64,000 bases of DNA from the NCBI GenBank assembly GCA_017858325.1, contig JAFMBT010000004.1, forward strand, positions 27,284 through 91,283, in the 5' to 3' direction. The DNA is from Candidatus Planktophila sp. (GTDB taxonomy: Bacteria > Actinomycetota > Actinomycetes > Nanopelagicales > Nanopelagicaceae). Each line of letters opens with the position of its first letter. Within the stretch, counting starts at the first letter, position 1. The position numbers were made by a program, and so were the translations under genes. Below, in pieces: positions 1-12,815 of the stretch. The notes under the pieces were generated by a model, which worked only from the letters and a program-made list of their open reading frames with translations, was not told the origin of the DNA and ran no database searches.

Positions 1-318
1 TACGGGGTTCTTGAGATGAATGTGGGGATAGTAGATTCACTTGAGAGCGCAGTGGATCACATCGCAACCTTTGGAACACAGCACACCGAAGCTATTGTGA
101 CTGAGGATAAAGAGAGTGCGCGAAAGTTTGTTGCTATGTCAGATTGTGCGGCAGTGATGGTAAACGCCTCCACACGCTTTACTGATGGTGAACAGATGGG
201 ATTTGGAGCAGAGATCGGAATCTCAAATCAAAAACTTCATGCGCGAGGCCCTATGGGGTTAGAGGCAATGACAACAACAACCTGGGTAGTCACCGGAACA
301 GGGCAGATTCGCTCATAA
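1..318 (+). CDS. proA: Glutamate-5-semialdehyde dehydrogenase (gamma-glutamyl phosphate reductase), C-terminal part
   Basis: This is the end of a gene that starts before the window; the frame is open from base 1, so the ATG at 16 used in the ORF track is an internal methionine. The visible 105 residues carry the ProA C-terminal signature [10 protein letters not shown] followed by FGAEIGIS and [10 protein letters not shown], and end in GQIRS. ProA reduces gamma-glutamyl phosphate with NADPH in cytosolic proline synthesis. The N-terminal cofactor domain and catalytic cysteine lie outside the window. The gene ends 25 bases before gatC, which has its own promoter. Confidence 0.93.
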   Translation, partial: YGVLEMNVGIVDSLESAVDHIATFGTQHTEAIVTEDKESARKFVAMSDCAAVMVNASTRFTDGEQMGFGAEIGISNQKLHARGPMGLEAMTTTTWVVTGTGQIRS

Positions 319-331
319 GCCCTTCTTTTTA

Positions 332-337
332 TAGACT
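332..337 (+). promoter_or_regulatory. -10 box of a leaderless gatC promoter
   Basis: TAGACT ends 6 nt before the gatC ATG, so transcription should begin at or next to the start codon. No Shine-Dalgarno lies between. The -35 region is not recognisable. The same box and spacing recur before DinB and ylxR. Confidence 0.6.
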
Positions 338-343
338 GCCGTC

Positions 344-643
344 ATGAGCAGTCTCTCGCGCGATGATGTAGCAAAGCTGGCAGCGCTAGCCCGCATCGAG
401 ATGAGCGAGGAAGAACTTGTCAGCCTCTCTTCACAATTTGGAGTAATTCTTGACGCTGTTGCTCGCGTACAAGAGGTAAATCTTGATGGCGTGATCGCAA
501 CATCGCACCCACAACCAATCCAGAATGTCTTTCGCGAGGATCAGGTGCGTCCAAGCCTTACTCCAGAGCAAGCGTTATCGGGTGCACCGGCACAAGAAGA
601 GCAACGTTTCCGCGTTCCACAAATCCTTGGTGAAGCCGAGTGA
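344..643 (+). CDS. gatC: Asp-tRNA(Asn)/Glu-tRNA(Gln) amidotransferase subunit C
   Basis: GatC is the small 99-residue subunit that clamps GatA to GatB in the cytosolic tRNA amidotransferase. The N-terminus reads [15 protein letters not shown], the usual family opening, and the C-terminal half wraps around the partner subunits in known structures. The ATG at 344 is preceded by a -10-like TAGACT and no Shine-Dalgarno, so the mRNA is probably leaderless. The stop overlaps the GTG start of gatA by 4 bases, which indicates translational coupling within gatCAB. Confidence 0.95.
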   Translation: MSSLSRDDVAKLAALARIEMSEEELVSLSSQFGVILDAVARVQEVNLDGVIATSHPQPIQNVFREDQVRPSLTPEQALSGAPAQEEQRFRVPQILGEAE

Positions 644-2136
644 TTAACCAGACTGCCGCGGCAATGTCAGAGGCACTGGTTAAGGGTGAAGTGACATCGA
701 CTCAATTAACTCAAGCACATCTTGATCGCATCAGTGATGTTGATACATCTGTAAAGGCATTTCTTCATGTTGATGAAGAAGGTGCGCTGGAGCAAGCCGC
801 CCGCATCGATGCCGATCGCAGCTCTGGAAAGAAGTTGCATCCACTCGCTGGAATTCCACTAGCTCTGAAAGATGTCCTGACTCAAGACGGCATCCCAACA
901 ACAGCTGGTTCCAAAATTCTGCAAGGGTGGAAGCCTCAATATGACTCAACAGTTGTCGCAAAGATAAAAGAGGCAGGCGTTGTGATTCTTGGAAAAACCA
1001 ATATGGATGAGTTCGCCATGGGTTCTTCCACTGAGAACTCTGCCTATGGCCCAACATTTAATCCTTGGGATCTATCGCGCACTCCAGGGGGTTCAAGTGG
1101 AGGATCTGCAGCGGCAGTAAGCTCCTTTGAAGCTCCTCTTGCTATTGGTTCAGACACAGGTGGATCAATCAGACAACCTGCCGCGTTGACCGGCATCGTT
1201 GGCGTACGTCCAACCTACGGCGCAGTATCGCGTTATGGTCTTATTGCCTACTCATCAAGTCTTGATCAGGCAGGTCCATTTGGTCGGACAGTCTTAGATA
1301 CCGCTCTCTTGCACGATGTCATTGCCGGATATGATCCAAAAGATGCCACAAGTATTAATGGCACCTTTCCTAACGTTATTGCTGCAGCAGGTAAGGGTGA
1401 TATTAAGGGAATAAAGATTGGTGTTATCAAGCAGTTGCAAGGAGAGGGATATCAAAAGGGCGTACAAGCTCGCTTTGATGAATCACTTGAAGTCTTGGCA
1501 TCACTCGGTGCGAAGATAATCGAAGTTGATTGCCCAAGTTTTGAATACGCTCTAGCTGCCTATTATTTAATTGCTCCATCTGAATGCTCATCTAACTTAG
1601 CTCGCTTTGATGCAATGCGTTATGGCCTGCGCGTGGGCGATAGTGATGGCGCATCTGCTGAATCAGTGATGAACGCTACTCGTAACGCTGGTTTTGGCCG
1701 CGAGGTAAAGCGTCGCATCATCCTCGGAACTTACGCTCTCTCATCAGGATATTACGACGCTTACTACGGTAGCGCGCAGAAGATTCGCACGCTGATCATT
1801 CAAGATTACGCAAGAGCATTTACTCAGGCAGATGTTCTCGTCTCACCAACAGCTCCAACAACTGCCTTTAAAATTGGTGAAAAATCTAATGATCCAATTG
1901 CAATGTACTTAGGCGATGTCGCAACAATTCCTGTGAACTTGGCAGGTATCTGTGGCATGAGCCTTCCTGCCGGGCTAGCCGATGAAGATGGATTGCCAGT
2001 TGGTTTTCAGATTATGGCTCCTGCAATGTGCGATGACCGTCTCTACAACGTTGGTGGCGCACTCGAAGGAGCTCTAGCATCGAAGTGGGGCGGACATTTG
2101 ATTTCGAAAGCTCCAGCGTTAGGTGGTAGCAAGTAA
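640..2136 (+). CDS. gatA: Asp-tRNA(Asn)/Glu-tRNA(Gln) amidotransferase subunit A (amidase)
   Basis: GatA is the glutaminase/amidase subunit that frees ammonia from glutamine for transamidation of misacylated tRNA. The amidase-signature Ser-Ser-Lys triad is visible: Lys77 in LALKDVL, the Gly/Ser-rich [13 protein letters not shown] stretch, and [12 protein letters not shown] with the nucleophilic serine. At 498 residues it has full family length. It starts with GTG overlapping the gatC stop, and its TAA shares one base with the gatB ATG. Having a complete gatCAB suggests that at least one of Gln-tRNA or Asn-tRNA is made indirectly here. Confidence 0.96.
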   Translation: MINQTAAAMSEALVKGEVTSTQLTQAHLDRISDVDTSVKAFLHVDEEGALEQAARIDADRSSGKKLHPLAGIPLALKDVLTQDGIPTTAGSKILQGWKPQYDSTVVAKIKEAGVVILGKTNMDEFAMGSSTENSAYGPTFNPWDLSRTPGGSSGGSAAAVSSFEAPLAIGSDTGGSIRQPAALTGIVGVRPTYGAVSRYGLIAYSSSLDQAGPFGRTVLDTALLHDVIAGYDPKDATSINGTFPNVIAAAGKGDIKGIKIGVIKQLQGEGYQKGVQARFDESLEVLASLGAKIIEVDCPSFEYALAAYYLIAPSECSSNLARFDAMRYGLRVGDSDGASAESVMNATRNAGFGREVKRRIILGTYALSSGYYDAYYGSAQKIRTLIIQDYARAFTQADVLVSPTAPTTAFKIGEKSNDPIAMYLGDVATIPVNLAGICGMSLPAGLADEDGLPVGFQIMAPAMCDDRLYNVGGALEGALASKWGGHLISKAPALGGSK

Positions 2137-3641
2137 TGGCTATTTCCTACGATGATGTTGTTGCAAAGTATGATCCTGTATTGGGTCTTGAAGTACACGT
2201 CGAACTTAATACCGAGTCAAAGATGTTCTGCTCATGCAGCACAGTCTTTGGTGGCGAACCAAATACCCAAACATGTCCTGTCTGCTTGGCTCTTCCAGGT
2301 GCGCTCCCGGTTGTCAACGCACGTGCAATCGAATCAACAATTAAAATTGGCTTAGCTTTGAACTGCCAGATCGCACCATATAGCCGCTTTGCTCGCAAGA
2401 ACTACTTCTATCCAGATATGCCAAAGAATTTTCAGATCTCACAATACGATGAACCGATCTGCTTTGATGGATACGTTGATGTTGAGATCGATACTGATGA
2501 AGGCCTGAAAGAATTTCGTATTGAAGTTGAACGCGTTCATATGGAAGAAGACACAGGAAAGTCCTTGCATGTGGGTGGTGCGACCGGGCGTATCCATGGA
2601 GCTGATTACTCACTCCTTGATTACAACCGCGCGGGCATCCCACTCGTTGAAATTGTGACAAAGATTGTCCCTGGTACAGGAAAGTACGCACCAGAAGTTG
2701 CACGTGCCTATGTGGCCGAACTTCGTGACATCTTGCGCGGACTCGGTGTCTCTGATGTGAAGATGGAGCAAGGTTCATTGCGCTGTGATGCCAACGTTTC
2801 ACTCAAGCCGATGGGCTCTGATCTTCTAGGTACCCGCTCTGAAACAAAGAATGTGAACTCACTTCGTTCAGTCGAACGCGCTATCCGGGGTGAGATGATT
2901 CGCCATGCAGAACTTCTCGATGCTGGCGCAAAGGTGAAGCAAGAGACGCGACATTTTCAGGAAGATACTGGTCTGACACGTTCTGGTCGATCAAAAGAAC
3001 AAGCCGAGGATTATCGCTATTTCCCAGAGCCAGATCTTGTTCCAGTTGCACCTGATGCGGCGTGGATTGAAGAGCTGCGTAAAGCTCTTCCAGAACGACC
3101 TTCACTTCGCCGAAAGCGTTTAAAGCAAGAGTGGAATGTGCCCGATAAAGAGATGGCTGCGATGGTTAATGCCGATGTTCTCGATATTGTGGAAGCAACA
3201 GTTCTGCTTGGTGCTGATCCGACAAAGGCTCGCTCATGGTGGCTCGGTGAAATTTCACGTATTGCAAACGATAAAGAAGTCTCTGTCGCAGAACTTGCAA
3301 TCACACCAGCAGATGTTGCTGAGATCGTGGCACTTGTAAACAAGGGTGAGCTCACCGACAAACTCGCACGCCAAGTTGTTGAAGGTGTGGTTGCGGGGGA
3401 GGGAACGCCCGCAGAGATTGTGGCAAAGCGTGGAATAAAAGTTGTTAACGATGATGGCGCTCTTATGGCAGCGATTGAGAAAGTCTGTTCAGAGCAACCA
3501 GAGACTGCGCAGAAAGTCCGTGATGGTCACATCCCTGCAGCTGGTGCACTCATTGGCGCCGTAATGAAAGAGACAAAGGGCCAAGCAGATGCCGCGCGAG
3601 TGCGCGAACTTCTCCTTGGCCACCTAGGCCAAACCAACTAG
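2136..3641 (+). CDS. gatB: Asp-tRNA(Asn)/Glu-tRNA(Gln) amidotransferase subunit B
   Basis: GatB activates the carboxyl of the misacylated tRNA with ATP and transfers ammonia channelled from GatA. The N-terminal cradle has [10 protein letters not shown] and the cysteine-bearing [12 protein letters not shown] signature. The C-terminal helical and YqeY-like domains end in [15 protein letters not shown] and contact tRNA in homologues. Its 501 residues match the family. The start overlaps the gatA stop by one base. It ends directly against the stop codon of the convergent MFS gene with no spacer, so there is no room for a separate terminator. Confidence 0.96.
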   Translation: MAISYDDVVAKYDPVLGLEVHVELNTESKMFCSCSTVFGGEPNTQTCPVCLALPGALPVVNARAIESTIKIGLALNCQIAPYSRFARKNYFYPDMPKNFQISQYDEPICFDGYVDVEIDTDEGLKEFRIEVERVHMEEDTGKSLHVGGATGRIHGADYSLLDYNRAGIPLVEIVTKIVPGTGKYAPEVARAYVAELRDILRGLGVSDVKMEQGSLRCDANVSLKPMGSDLLGTRSETKNVNSLRSVERAIRGEMIRHAELLDAGAKVKQETRHFQEDTGLTRSGRSKEQAEDYRYFPEPDLVPVAPDAAWIEELRKALPERPSLRRKRLKQEWNVPDKEMAAMVNADVLDIVEATVLLGADPTKARSWWLGEISRIANDKEVSVAELAITPADVAEIVALVNKGELTDKLARQVVEGVVAGEGTPAEIVAKRGIKVVNDDGALMAAIEKVCSEQPETAQKVRDGHIPAAGALIGAVMKETKGQADAARVRELLLGHLGQTN

Positions 3642-5147
3642 TTAATGAAGGCCAGCGCCTTCAGTTTCAACGAGTGAATCTTTACCAATATTGATAAAGA
3701 AAAAGAGAACTACTGCTCCAGCAAATAGAAGTGCAGCACTTACCGTAAATGCCACTGTGTAACCATGTGTCACGCCGTATGGATAGAACTTATCTGCCAG
3801 TCCTGGAATTACAAGCCCAACCTCTTTATTTACGGCGATATGGGAGACAGCGGCAGTTGCTGCAACCGTGTTTAACAGCGCGGTACCGAGAGATCCGCCG
3901 ACTTGCTGGCTGGTATTTATCATTGCACTGGCAACTCCGGCATCGCGATTACCGACACCGTGGAGCGCTGTCGATGTCAATGGAATAAAGACTAGAGCCA
4001 TACCTGAGCTCATGATGAGAAGTGAAGGAAGAACATATCCGACATATGAAGTATCAGGTGAAATACGAGTGAGCATTAAGAGTCCGATACCTGCAAAGAT
4101 AAGCCCTGGAACCATCAATGGCTTTGGACCAAACTTTGGTAGCAACTGTGATGCAACGCCGGCAAAGAGAATGATTCCTGCGGTAAATGGCAAGAATGCA
4201 AAACCTGACTTCAGCGGTGAATAACCCAAGACGATCTGTAGATAGAGACCGAGGAAGAGGAACATTGAGAATAACCCTGCCCCGACAATGAGTGAGCCAA
4301 GATATGAGCCACCACGGTTACGCTCTGTCACAACGCGCAGAGGCATCATTGGGTTGGCAACTTTTTTCTCAATAAAGACAAAGGCAACCAAAAGAACCAC
4401 TGCGGCAATAAGGAATGAAATTGTTGAATTCGCTGACCAGCCCTTTGTCGCCGCTTCATTGAAACCGTATGTGAGCGAGAAGAGGCCGGCGGTTGCAGTA
4501 ATAACACCTGGGACGTCATAGCTTCGATCTCCGCCGGCTTTAGATTCCTTTACATACTTTATTGCTAGCAATCCAGCAGCGGCAGCGATAGGAACATTGA
4601 CACCAAGGCACCAGCGCCATGAGAAGAATTCAGTGAGCGCGCCGCCAAGAATGAGGCCGATAGCAGCGCCTCCACCTGAAATTGCGCCGATCACACCAAA
4701 TGCCTTTGCGCGTTCGGTCGGGACTATAAAGGTCACGCTAACAATTGAGAGAGCGGCGGGTGCGAGCAGGGCAGCAAATACCCCTTGTAGTGCCCGCGCT
4801 GCAAAGAGTTGTTCTTGATTTGCTGCAACGCCGCCGAGAGCGGAAACAAGTGCAAAGCCAGCGAGGCCGATAAGAAAAATCTTCTTACGCCCAACAAAAT
4901 CTCCAATACGACCGCCGATAAGTAGGAGAGAACCAAATGCAAGTGTGTACGCCGTGATAACCCACTGCTGGTTTGCATCTGTAATTCCAAGATCAGCTTT
5001 CGCACTTGGTATTGCAATATTGACGATCGATGAATCAAGAACAACCATGAGTTGGGCGGTGGCGACTACAATAAGTGTGCGCCAGCGATTGGGATCAAGG
5101 GTGGTAACAGGTGCTTGTGACACAGGAGGTGCTCCTAAAAAGTTCAT
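3642..5147 (-). CDS. MFS transporter, DHA2 family (14-helix drug:H+ antiporter type)
   Basis: This 501-residue integral membrane protein resembles EmrB/QacA-type proton antiporters. Helix 1 carries the family motif LDSSIVNIAIPS, and the loop between helices 2 and 3 has the MFS motif A as GGRIGDFVGRKK. About fourteen hydrophobic segments can be counted, and the mid-protein antiporter motif lies around GAISGGGAAIGLILGG. The substrate cannot be told from sequence; drug or metabolite efflux is the usual role. It is the only minus-strand gene in the first 46 kb. Its start faces ilvD across 29 bases, so the two promoters must overlap or abut. Confidence 0.88.
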   Translation of the reverse strand: MNFLGAPPVSQAPVTTLDPNRWRTLIVVATAQLMVVLDSSIVNIAIPSAKADLGITDANQQWVITAYTLAFGSLLLIGGRIGDFVGRKKIFLIGLAGFALVSALGGVAANQEQLFAARALQGVFAALLAPAALSIVSVTFIVPTERAKAFGVIGAISGGGAAIGLILGGALTEFFSWRWCLGVNVPIAAAAGLLAIKYVKESKAGGDRSYDVPGVITATAGLFSLTYGFNEAATKGWSANSTISFLIAAVVLLVAFVFIEKKVANPMMPLRVVTERNRGGSYLGSLIVGAGLFSMFLFLGLYLQIVLGYSPLKSGFAFLPFTAGIILFAGVASQLLPKFGPKPLMVPGLIFAGIGLLMLTRISPDTSYVGYVLPSLLIMSSGMALVFIPLTSTALHGVGNRDAGVASAMINTSQQVGGSLGTALLNTVAATAAVSHIAVNKEVGLVIPGLADKFYPYGVTHGYTVAFTVSAALLFAGAVVLFFFINIGKDSLVETEGAGLH

Positions 5148-5164
5148 TTTGGATGGTTAGAGGC

Positions 5165-5170
5165 TAGAAT
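5165..5170 (+). promoter_or_regulatory. -10 box of a leaderless ilvD promoter
   Basis: TAGAAT ends 6 nt before the ilvD ATG and there is no Shine-Dalgarno. A weak -35 candidate (TTCATT) lies 16 nt upstream, inside the first codons of the divergent MFS gene, so the two genes could influence each other's expression. Confidence 0.6.
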
Positions 5171-5176
5171 TCTCTC

Positions 5177-6850
5177 ATGTCGAAGATGAAACCGCGTTCA
5201 GGAGTAGTAACCGATGGTTTAGAGAGAGCACCTGCTCGTGGAATGTTGCGTGCAGTGGGTATGGGTGATCACGATTGGGTCAAGCCACAGATCGGTATTG
5301 CCTCATCATGGAATGAAATCACCCCGTGCAATCTTTCACTTGACCGACTTGCAAAGGCATCGAAAGAAGGCGTCATCGCAGCAGGTGGATTCCCTATGCA
5401 ATTTGGAACAATTTCAGTCTCTGATGGAATTTCCATGGGCCATTCCGGTATGCACTTCTCATTAGTTTCACGCGAGATTATTGCCGACTCCGTTGAAACA
5501 GTGATGCAGGCCGAGAGATTTGATGGAATGGTGACATTTGCCGGTTGTGATAAATCACTTCCTGGAATGATGATGGCTGCGGCGCGCTTAGATGTTGCAG
5601 CAGTATTTGTCTACGCGGGCTCATCGCTACCAGGTCAGGTAGATGGAAAAGATGTCACAATCATTGATGCATTTGAAGCAGTTGGTGCATGTGCTCGTGG
5701 ACTGGTTACAAGAGAGAACGTTGATGAAATTGAGCGCGCAATCTGTCCTGGTGAAGGTGCCTGTGCAGGTATGTTTACCGCAAATACCATGGCAGCAATT
5801 GGTGAAGCGCTAGGCCTATCGTTACCAGGATCGGCAGCTCCTCCCGCCATTGATCGCAGGCGCGATGCCTATGCAATTAAATCTGGTGAGGCAGTTGTCA
5901 ACCTCATCTCACTTGGAATTACTACACGGATGATTCTTACCAAGAAAGCATTTGAAAATGCGATCACAGTTTTGATGGCGTTGGGCGGCTCAACCAACGC
6001 TGTACTGCACTTATTGGCGATCGCCCATGAGGCAGAGGTTGATTTAACGCTGGACGATTTCCACCGCATAGGTTCAAAGGTCCCACTACTTGGTGACCTC
6101 AAGCCATTTGGCAAATTTGTTATGTCAGATGTTGATCGTGTGGGTGGTATTCCAGTTGTGCTCAAAGTTTTACTTGATGCGGGATATCTTCATGGCGATA
6201 CATTGACTGTCACCGGTAAGACGATGGCGGAAAACCTAGCTGACATTAAGCCACCACTTGCTGACGGCGATGTACTTCGCGCCATCGATAAGCCCCTTTC
6301 GACAGATGTTGGAATTACTATTTTGGGTGGATCTCTGACTCCAGAAGGTGCGGTCTGTAAGACAGCTGGAATCGGTATTGCTAAATTTGAAGGCCCTGCT
6401 CGAGTATTTGATCGCGAACAGTCAGCAATGGATGCTCTCGAGGATGGAACTATTCAAGCGGGCGATGTTGTTGTCATTCGCTATGAAGGTCCAAAGGGTG
6501 GGCCTGGAATGCGCGAGATGTTGATGATTACGGGCGCAATCAAGGGTGCTGGTCTTGGAAAATCAACTCTGCTCCTTACCGACGGTCGCTTCTCTGGCGG
6601 ATCTACCGGACTGTGTGTTGGTCACGTTTCGCCAGAGGCAGTTGATGGGGGGCCGATCGCATTTGTAAAAGATGGAGATATTGTTCGAATTGATATCACC
6701 AATCGAACCCTTGATCTTCTGGTCGATGCGGCAGAGCTTGCGGCCCGTAAGGTTGGATGGAAGCCACTTCCACATCAATACACTCGCGGGGTCCTACATA
6801 AATTTACGCAACTCGTTGGCTCAGCCTCTCGCGGGGCTGTCTGCGACTAA
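5177..6850 (+). CDS. ilvD: Dihydroxy-acid dehydratase
   Basis: IlvD dehydrates 2,3-dihydroxy-isovalerate and 2,3-dihydroxy-3-methylvalerate to the 2-oxo acids of valine and isoleucine synthesis, using an iron-sulfur cluster and Mg2+ in the cytosol. Cluster-ligand cysteines lie in [22 protein letters not shown] and [14 protein letters not shown]. The conserved C-terminal [22 protein letters not shown] is split by family spacing as expected. The length of 557 residues is typical. It stands alone upstream of the attenuated ilvB operon and has its own leaderless promoter, so it may be controlled separately from ilvBNC. Confidence 0.96.
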   Translation: MSKMKPRSGVVTDGLERAPARGMLRAVGMGDHDWVKPQIGIASSWNEITPCNLSLDRLAKASKEGVIAAGGFPMQFGTISVSDGISMGHSGMHFSLVSREIIADSVETVMQAERFDGMVTFAGCDKSLPGMMMAAARLDVAAVFVYAGSSLPGQVDGKDVTIIDAFEAVGACARGLVTRENVDEIERAICPGEGACAGMFTANTMAAIGEALGLSLPGSAAPPAIDRRRDAYAIKSGEAVVNLISLGITTRMILTKKAFENAITVLMALGGSTNAVLHLLAIAHEAEVDLTLDDFHRIGSKVPLLGDLKPFGKFVMSDVDRVGGIPVVLKVLLDAGYLHGDTLTVTGKTMAENLADIKPPLADGDVLRAIDKPLSTDVGITILGGSLTPEGAVCKTAGIGIAKFEGPARVFDREQSAMDALEDGTIQAGDVVVIRYEGPKGGPGMREMLMITGAIKGAGLGKSTLLLTDGRFSGGSTGLCVGHVSPEAVDGGPIAFVKDGDIVRIDITNRTLDLLVDAAELAARKVGWKPLPHQYTRGVLHKFTQLVGSASRGAVCD

Positions 6851-6870
6851 CTCGATAGCCCTCTCATATT

Positions 6871-6888
6871 GTGAGATCACCATCTCAC
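6871..6888. promoter_or_regulatory. Inverted repeat just upstream of the ilv leader -35 box (candidate operator)
   Basis: GTGAGAT and ATCTCAC form a perfect 7-bp dyad around CACC. It ends 3 nt before the TTGACG -35 element of the ilv leader promoter. It has no U-run, so it is not a good ilvD terminator. Its position suits a transcription-factor site. The protein that would bind is unknown. Confidence 0.4.
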
Positions 6889-6891
6889 CTC

Positions 6892-6920
6892 TTGACGCAC
6901 ACGCCTGAAAGTTGGAGAAT
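6892..6920 (+). promoter_or_regulatory. Promoter of the ilvBNC attenuator leader
   Basis: TTGACG (6892-6897), a 17-nt spacer and GAGAAT (6915-6920) make a good sigma-70-type promoter. The -10 ends 6 nt before the ATG of the leader peptide at 6927, so the predicted transcript starts at that ATG. Confidence 0.75.
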
Positions 6921-6926
6921 AGCGCC

Positions 6927-6974
6927 ATGTCCAGCAATAGCATCCTTACCTCATCAGTGGTGGTGATTCGATAG
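6927..6974 (+). CDS. ilvL: ilv operon leader peptide (15 codons, Val/Ile-rich)
   Basis: This short frame reads MSSNSILTSSVVVIR and stops with TAG. Three consecutive GTG valine codons plus Ile (two) and Leu codons suit ribosome stalling when branched-chain aminoacyl-tRNA is scarce. A hairpin begins at its stop codon and a U-tailed terminator follows within 25 nt. No Shine-Dalgarno is present and the promoter points to transcription starting at the ATG, so it is probably translated as a leaderless message. Peptide-mediated attenuation of ilvBNC is known in Corynebacterium and other actinobacteria. It is too short for the ORF track. Confidence 0.8.
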   Translation: MSSNSILTSSVVVIR

Positions 6975-7020
6975 CGCGTGCCTTCACGACACGCGCCCTC
7001 AGATATCTGGGGGTTTTTTT
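6974..7020 (+). terminator. ilvBNC attenuator: proximal hairpin and intrinsic terminator
   Basis: GCGCGTG (6974-6980) pairs with CACGCGC (6990-6996). Next, CCCTCAG (6996-7002) pairs with CTGGGGG (7007-7013), with one G-U pair, and is followed by seven T. The second element is a standard Rho-independent terminator located 50 nt before ilvB. The two stems share base 6996, so they compete at that point. I did not find an unambiguous antiterminator helix by eye. Confidence 0.8.
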
Positions 7021-7071
7021 ATTTAACGGTTCAGGTAGGAAATCGATAGAGAGCGAAAGGAGTACGAAGAG

Positions 7072-8832
7072 ATGGCACACGTTCCAACAGTAGATGGCAC
7101 GACAATGAATGGAGCTACTTCATTGGTGAAGAGCCTCGAAGCAGCTGGTGTTGATGTGATGTTCGGTATTCCTGGCGGTGCGATCTTGCCAGCCTATGAT
7201 CCCATCTTCGACTCCACCATTAGACATATCTTGGTTCGTCACGAACAAGGTGCCGGCCATGCTGCAACTGGTTACGCGCAAGTTACTGGTCGCGCTGGTG
7301 TCTGCATTGCAACTTCTGGGCCAGGAGCGACCAACCTTGTCACCCCACTTGCCGATGCAGCTATGGATTCAGTTCCGATGGTAGCAATCACAGGACAGGT
7401 TCCATCTCTTGCCATTGGTACCGATGCCTTCCAAGAGGCAGATATTCGCGGCATCACGATGCCCTTTACTAAACATAATTTTCTTATCACCAACCCGCAG
7501 GATATTCCGCGCGTCATCGCTGAAGCTTTCCATATTGCAACAACTGGGCGTCCTGGGCCAGTTCTTGTTGATATTACAAAAGATGCACTACAAAAAGAGG
7601 TCACATATAACTGGCCAACAAGCATTGATCTACCTGGATATAGGCCTCAGTTTGTGCCAAATCAGAACGCCATCAATGATGCTGCCGCCCTTATTGCAAC
7701 TTCACATAAGCCTGTCCTATATGTTGGTGGCGGTGTAATCAAGGCAAATGGTGCACGCGAGTTACTTGAGTTAGCAGAACTTCTTGGAGCACCTGTTGTC
7801 ACTACCTTGATGGCGCGCGGTGCATTTCCTGATTCACACCCATTGCATATGGGTATGCCCGGAATGCACGGAACCGTTGCTGCCGTGACTGCACTTCAAA
7901 AAGCAGATCTACTCATTACTTTAGGTGCACGATTTGATGATCGCGTCACCGGAAAACTTTCAACTTTTGCAGTTAATGCCAAGGTGGTACATGCAGATAT
8001 TGATCCCGCTGAAATCGGTAAGAATCGTTATGCCGACGTCGCGGTAATTGGTGATGTGCGCGAAACAATGAAGGCTTTAGTTCCTGCCCTCAAGGCAGCG
8101 CTTGCAAAGAGCCACCCGGATCTGACTCCATGGCTAGATTCAATGAATAAATTACGTGCCACATATCCACTTGGCTATGACGTTCCATCAGATGGATCGC
8201 TCTCGCCGCAATTTGTAATCGAACGCCTTAGCCAAATCTGCGGACCTGACACAATTTTTGCAGCAGGTGTTGGTCAGCATCAGATGTGGGCATCGCAATT
8301 TGTTAAGTATGAAAAACCGCGCACCTGGCTTAACTCTGGTGGAGCAGGCACGATGGGATACGCCGTTCCTGCAGCAATGGGTGCAAAGGTCGGCGCACCT
8401 GATGCAACTGTCTGGGCAATCGATGGTGATGGCTGTTTCCAGATGACAAATCAAGAACTCGTCACCTGTGCACTCAATGACATCCCAGTAAAGATTGCAA
8501 TTATCAATAATGAAAGCCTTGGAATGGTTCGTCAGTGGCAGACCTTGTTCTATGACAGCCGTTATTCAAATACCAACCTTGAATCTAAGCGCGTTCCAAA
8601 CTTCCCAATGTTGGCAGAGGCGATGGGCTGTGTGGGTCTAGCCTGCGAACGCCCAGAAGATGTTGATGCAGTCATTGAAAAAGCAATGTCGATCAACGAT
8701 CAACCAGTAGTCGTTGATTTCCGCGTTCATCGCGATGCGATGGTCTGGCCAATGGTCGCAGCTGGAACATCTAACGATGACATTTTGATTGCTCGCGCGA
8801 CTGCACCTGACTGGGATTCACAGGAGCTCTAA
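7072..8832 (+). CDS. ilvB: Acetolactate synthase, large (catalytic) subunit
   Basis: IlvB condenses pyruvate with pyruvate or 2-oxobutyrate, using thiamine diphosphate and FAD, at the entry to valine/leucine and isoleucine synthesis. Glu58 in [14 protein letters not shown] is the cofactor-activating residue, and [12 protein letters not shown] is the ThDP/Mg binding motif in the C-terminal domain. The 586 residues match the family. The GAAAGGAG Shine-Dalgarno upstream fits a gene behind a long attenuator leader. Its stop overlaps the ilvN start by one base. Confidence 0.96.
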   Translation: MAHVPTVDGTTMNGATSLVKSLEAAGVDVMFGIPGGAILPAYDPIFDSTIRHILVRHEQGAGHAATGYAQVTGRAGVCIATSGPGATNLVTPLADAAMDSVPMVAITGQVPSLAIGTDAFQEADIRGITMPFTKHNFLITNPQDIPRVIAEAFHIATTGRPGPVLVDITKDALQKEVTYNWPTSIDLPGYRPQFVPNQNAINDAAALIATSHKPVLYVGGGVIKANGARELLELAELLGAPVVTTLMARGAFPDSHPLHMGMPGMHGTVAAVTALQKADLLITLGARFDDRVTGKLSTFAVNAKVVHADIDPAEIGKNRYADVAVIGDVRETMKALVPALKAALAKSHPDLTPWLDSMNKLRATYPLGYDVPSDGSLSPQFVIERLSQICGPDTIFAAGVGQHQMWASQFVKYEKPRTWLNSGGAGTMGYAVPAAMGAKVGAPDATVWAIDGDGCFQMTNQELVTCALNDIPVKIAIINNESLGMVRQWQTLFYDSRYSNTNLESKRVPNFPMLAEAMGCVGLACERPEDVDAVIEKAMSINDQPVVVDFRVHRDAMVWPMVAAGTSNDDILIARATAPDWDSQEL

Positions 8833-9119
8833 TGGCCATACATAAATTAGAAGTTCTCGTTGAGAACGAACCTGGTGTCTTGGCTCGTGTTGCTGGCCTC
8901 TTTGCGCGCCGTACCTACAACATTGATTCTTTGGTAGTTGGACCAACCGAAAATGCAAAGATTTCAAAGATGATTATCGAAGTGAGTGTCGAAGGCCACT
9001 CGCTTGAGCAAGTTATCGCCCAATTAGATAAATTGATCAATGTAATACGGATCGAAGAGGTCCTGGAAGGCGCAATCAGTAATACCAAGCATGACACTCA
9101 ACCCGATTATCAGAACTAA
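8832..9119 (+). CDS. ilvN: Acetolactate synthase, small (regulatory) subunit, short ACT-only form
   Basis: IlvN binds IlvB and confers activation and valine feedback inhibition. The single ACT domain is clear: LEVLVENEPGVLARVAGLFARR, then NIDSLVVGPTE. The protein ends at 95 residues, whereas most actinobacterial small subunits have about 160-175 with a second C-terminal domain. E. coli IlvN (isozyme I) is similarly short. Only 38 bases separate the stop from ilvC, so no lost second half can be hiding there. It is translationally coupled to ilvB. Confidence 0.93.
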   Translation: MAIHKLEVLVENEPGVLARVAGLFARRTYNIDSLVVGPTENAKISKMIIEVSVEGHSLEQVIAQLDKLINVIRIEEVLEGAISNTKHDTQPDYQN

Positions 9120-9145
9120 ACTAGATCTCGATATAACAACGATAA

Positions 9146-11776
<2,631 letters not shown>

Positions 11777-11777
<1 letters not shown>

Positions 11778-12814
11778 TGTCTAAGAAGATTAACCTTGCC
11801 GTCATTGCTGGAGATGGAATCGGTCCTGAGGTTGTTACTCAAGGTATCCGGATTCTTGATGCAGTGGCTGCAAAGTACGACACCACTTTCACTAAGACCG
11901 AATACGACTTAGGCGCGGGATTTTGGCATCGCACCGGAGAAGTTCTTCCTGATTCAGTGATGGCAGAGATCGCAAAGTCTGATGCCATCTTGCTCGGAGC
12001 AGTGGGAGATCCCAGCGTTCCAAGCGGAGTTCTCGAGCGCGGTCTTTTACTTAAACTTCGCTTCGCCTTTGATCATTACATCAACTTACGCCCTGCCAAG
12101 CTTGCACCAGGAGTCACAGGCCCATTGTCAACAACAGCGCCAATTGATTTCGTCGTTGTCCGCGAAGGAACCGAAGGCCCATATGTAGGTGCAGGCGGAG
12201 TTCTCGCTCTTGACACAGAACACGAGATAGCAACTGAAGAGTCACTCAACACTCGACGAGGTGCAGAGCGAACGATCAGATATGCATTTGAGTTAGCAAA
12301 AAAACGTGATCGCAAGAAGCTCACACTTGTTCACAAGAATAATGTGCTTACTCGTGCTGGAAGCCTCTGGACCCGTACATTTAATGAGGTTGCCACCGAG
12401 TATCCGATGATCACAACGGAGTACATCCACGTTGATGCTGCCGCGATGTTCTTTGTTACCAATCCAGATCGCTTTGATGTCGTTGTTACAGATAATCTCT
12501 TCGGAGATATCTTGACCGATATTGCGGCGGCAATCTGTGGCGGTATCGGTTTAGCTGCCTCGGGCAATATCAATCCGACCGGCGCCTTTCCATCAATGTT
12601 TGAACCTGTTCACGGGTCAGCCCCTGATATCGCTGGAAAAAATCTAGCTGACCCGACTGCAACGGTGATGTCAATTGCCATCATGCTTGATCATCTCGGT
12701 ATGACACAGGCAGCGCGCGATGTTGAAGCAGCAGTTGCTAAGTATCTTGCAACACGTGGATCAACCCAACGCAGCACAAGTGAAGTGGGGGATGCGCTTT
12801 TAGCGCTGCTCTAA
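11777..12814 (+). CDS. leuB: 3-isopropylmalate dehydrogenase
   Basis: LeuB oxidatively decarboxylates 3-isopropylmalate in leucine synthesis, and the equivalent 3-methylmalate when citramalate synthase is used. It opens with the family motif [13 protein letters not shown]. The Asp residues of [12 protein letters not shown] bind the metal and substrate, and [13 protein letters not shown] is the NAD+-binding signature. The 345 residues match the actinobacterial type. The ATG overlaps the serA stop by one base. In this operon it serves both the leucine and the citramalate route. Confidence 0.95.
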
Positions 12815-12815
12815 T

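Noticed and set aside
2341-2802. 153-residue minus-strand ORF inside gatB
   Set aside because: Antisense to conserved GatB; composition (His/Gln/Arg-rich) is typical of a shadow frame.
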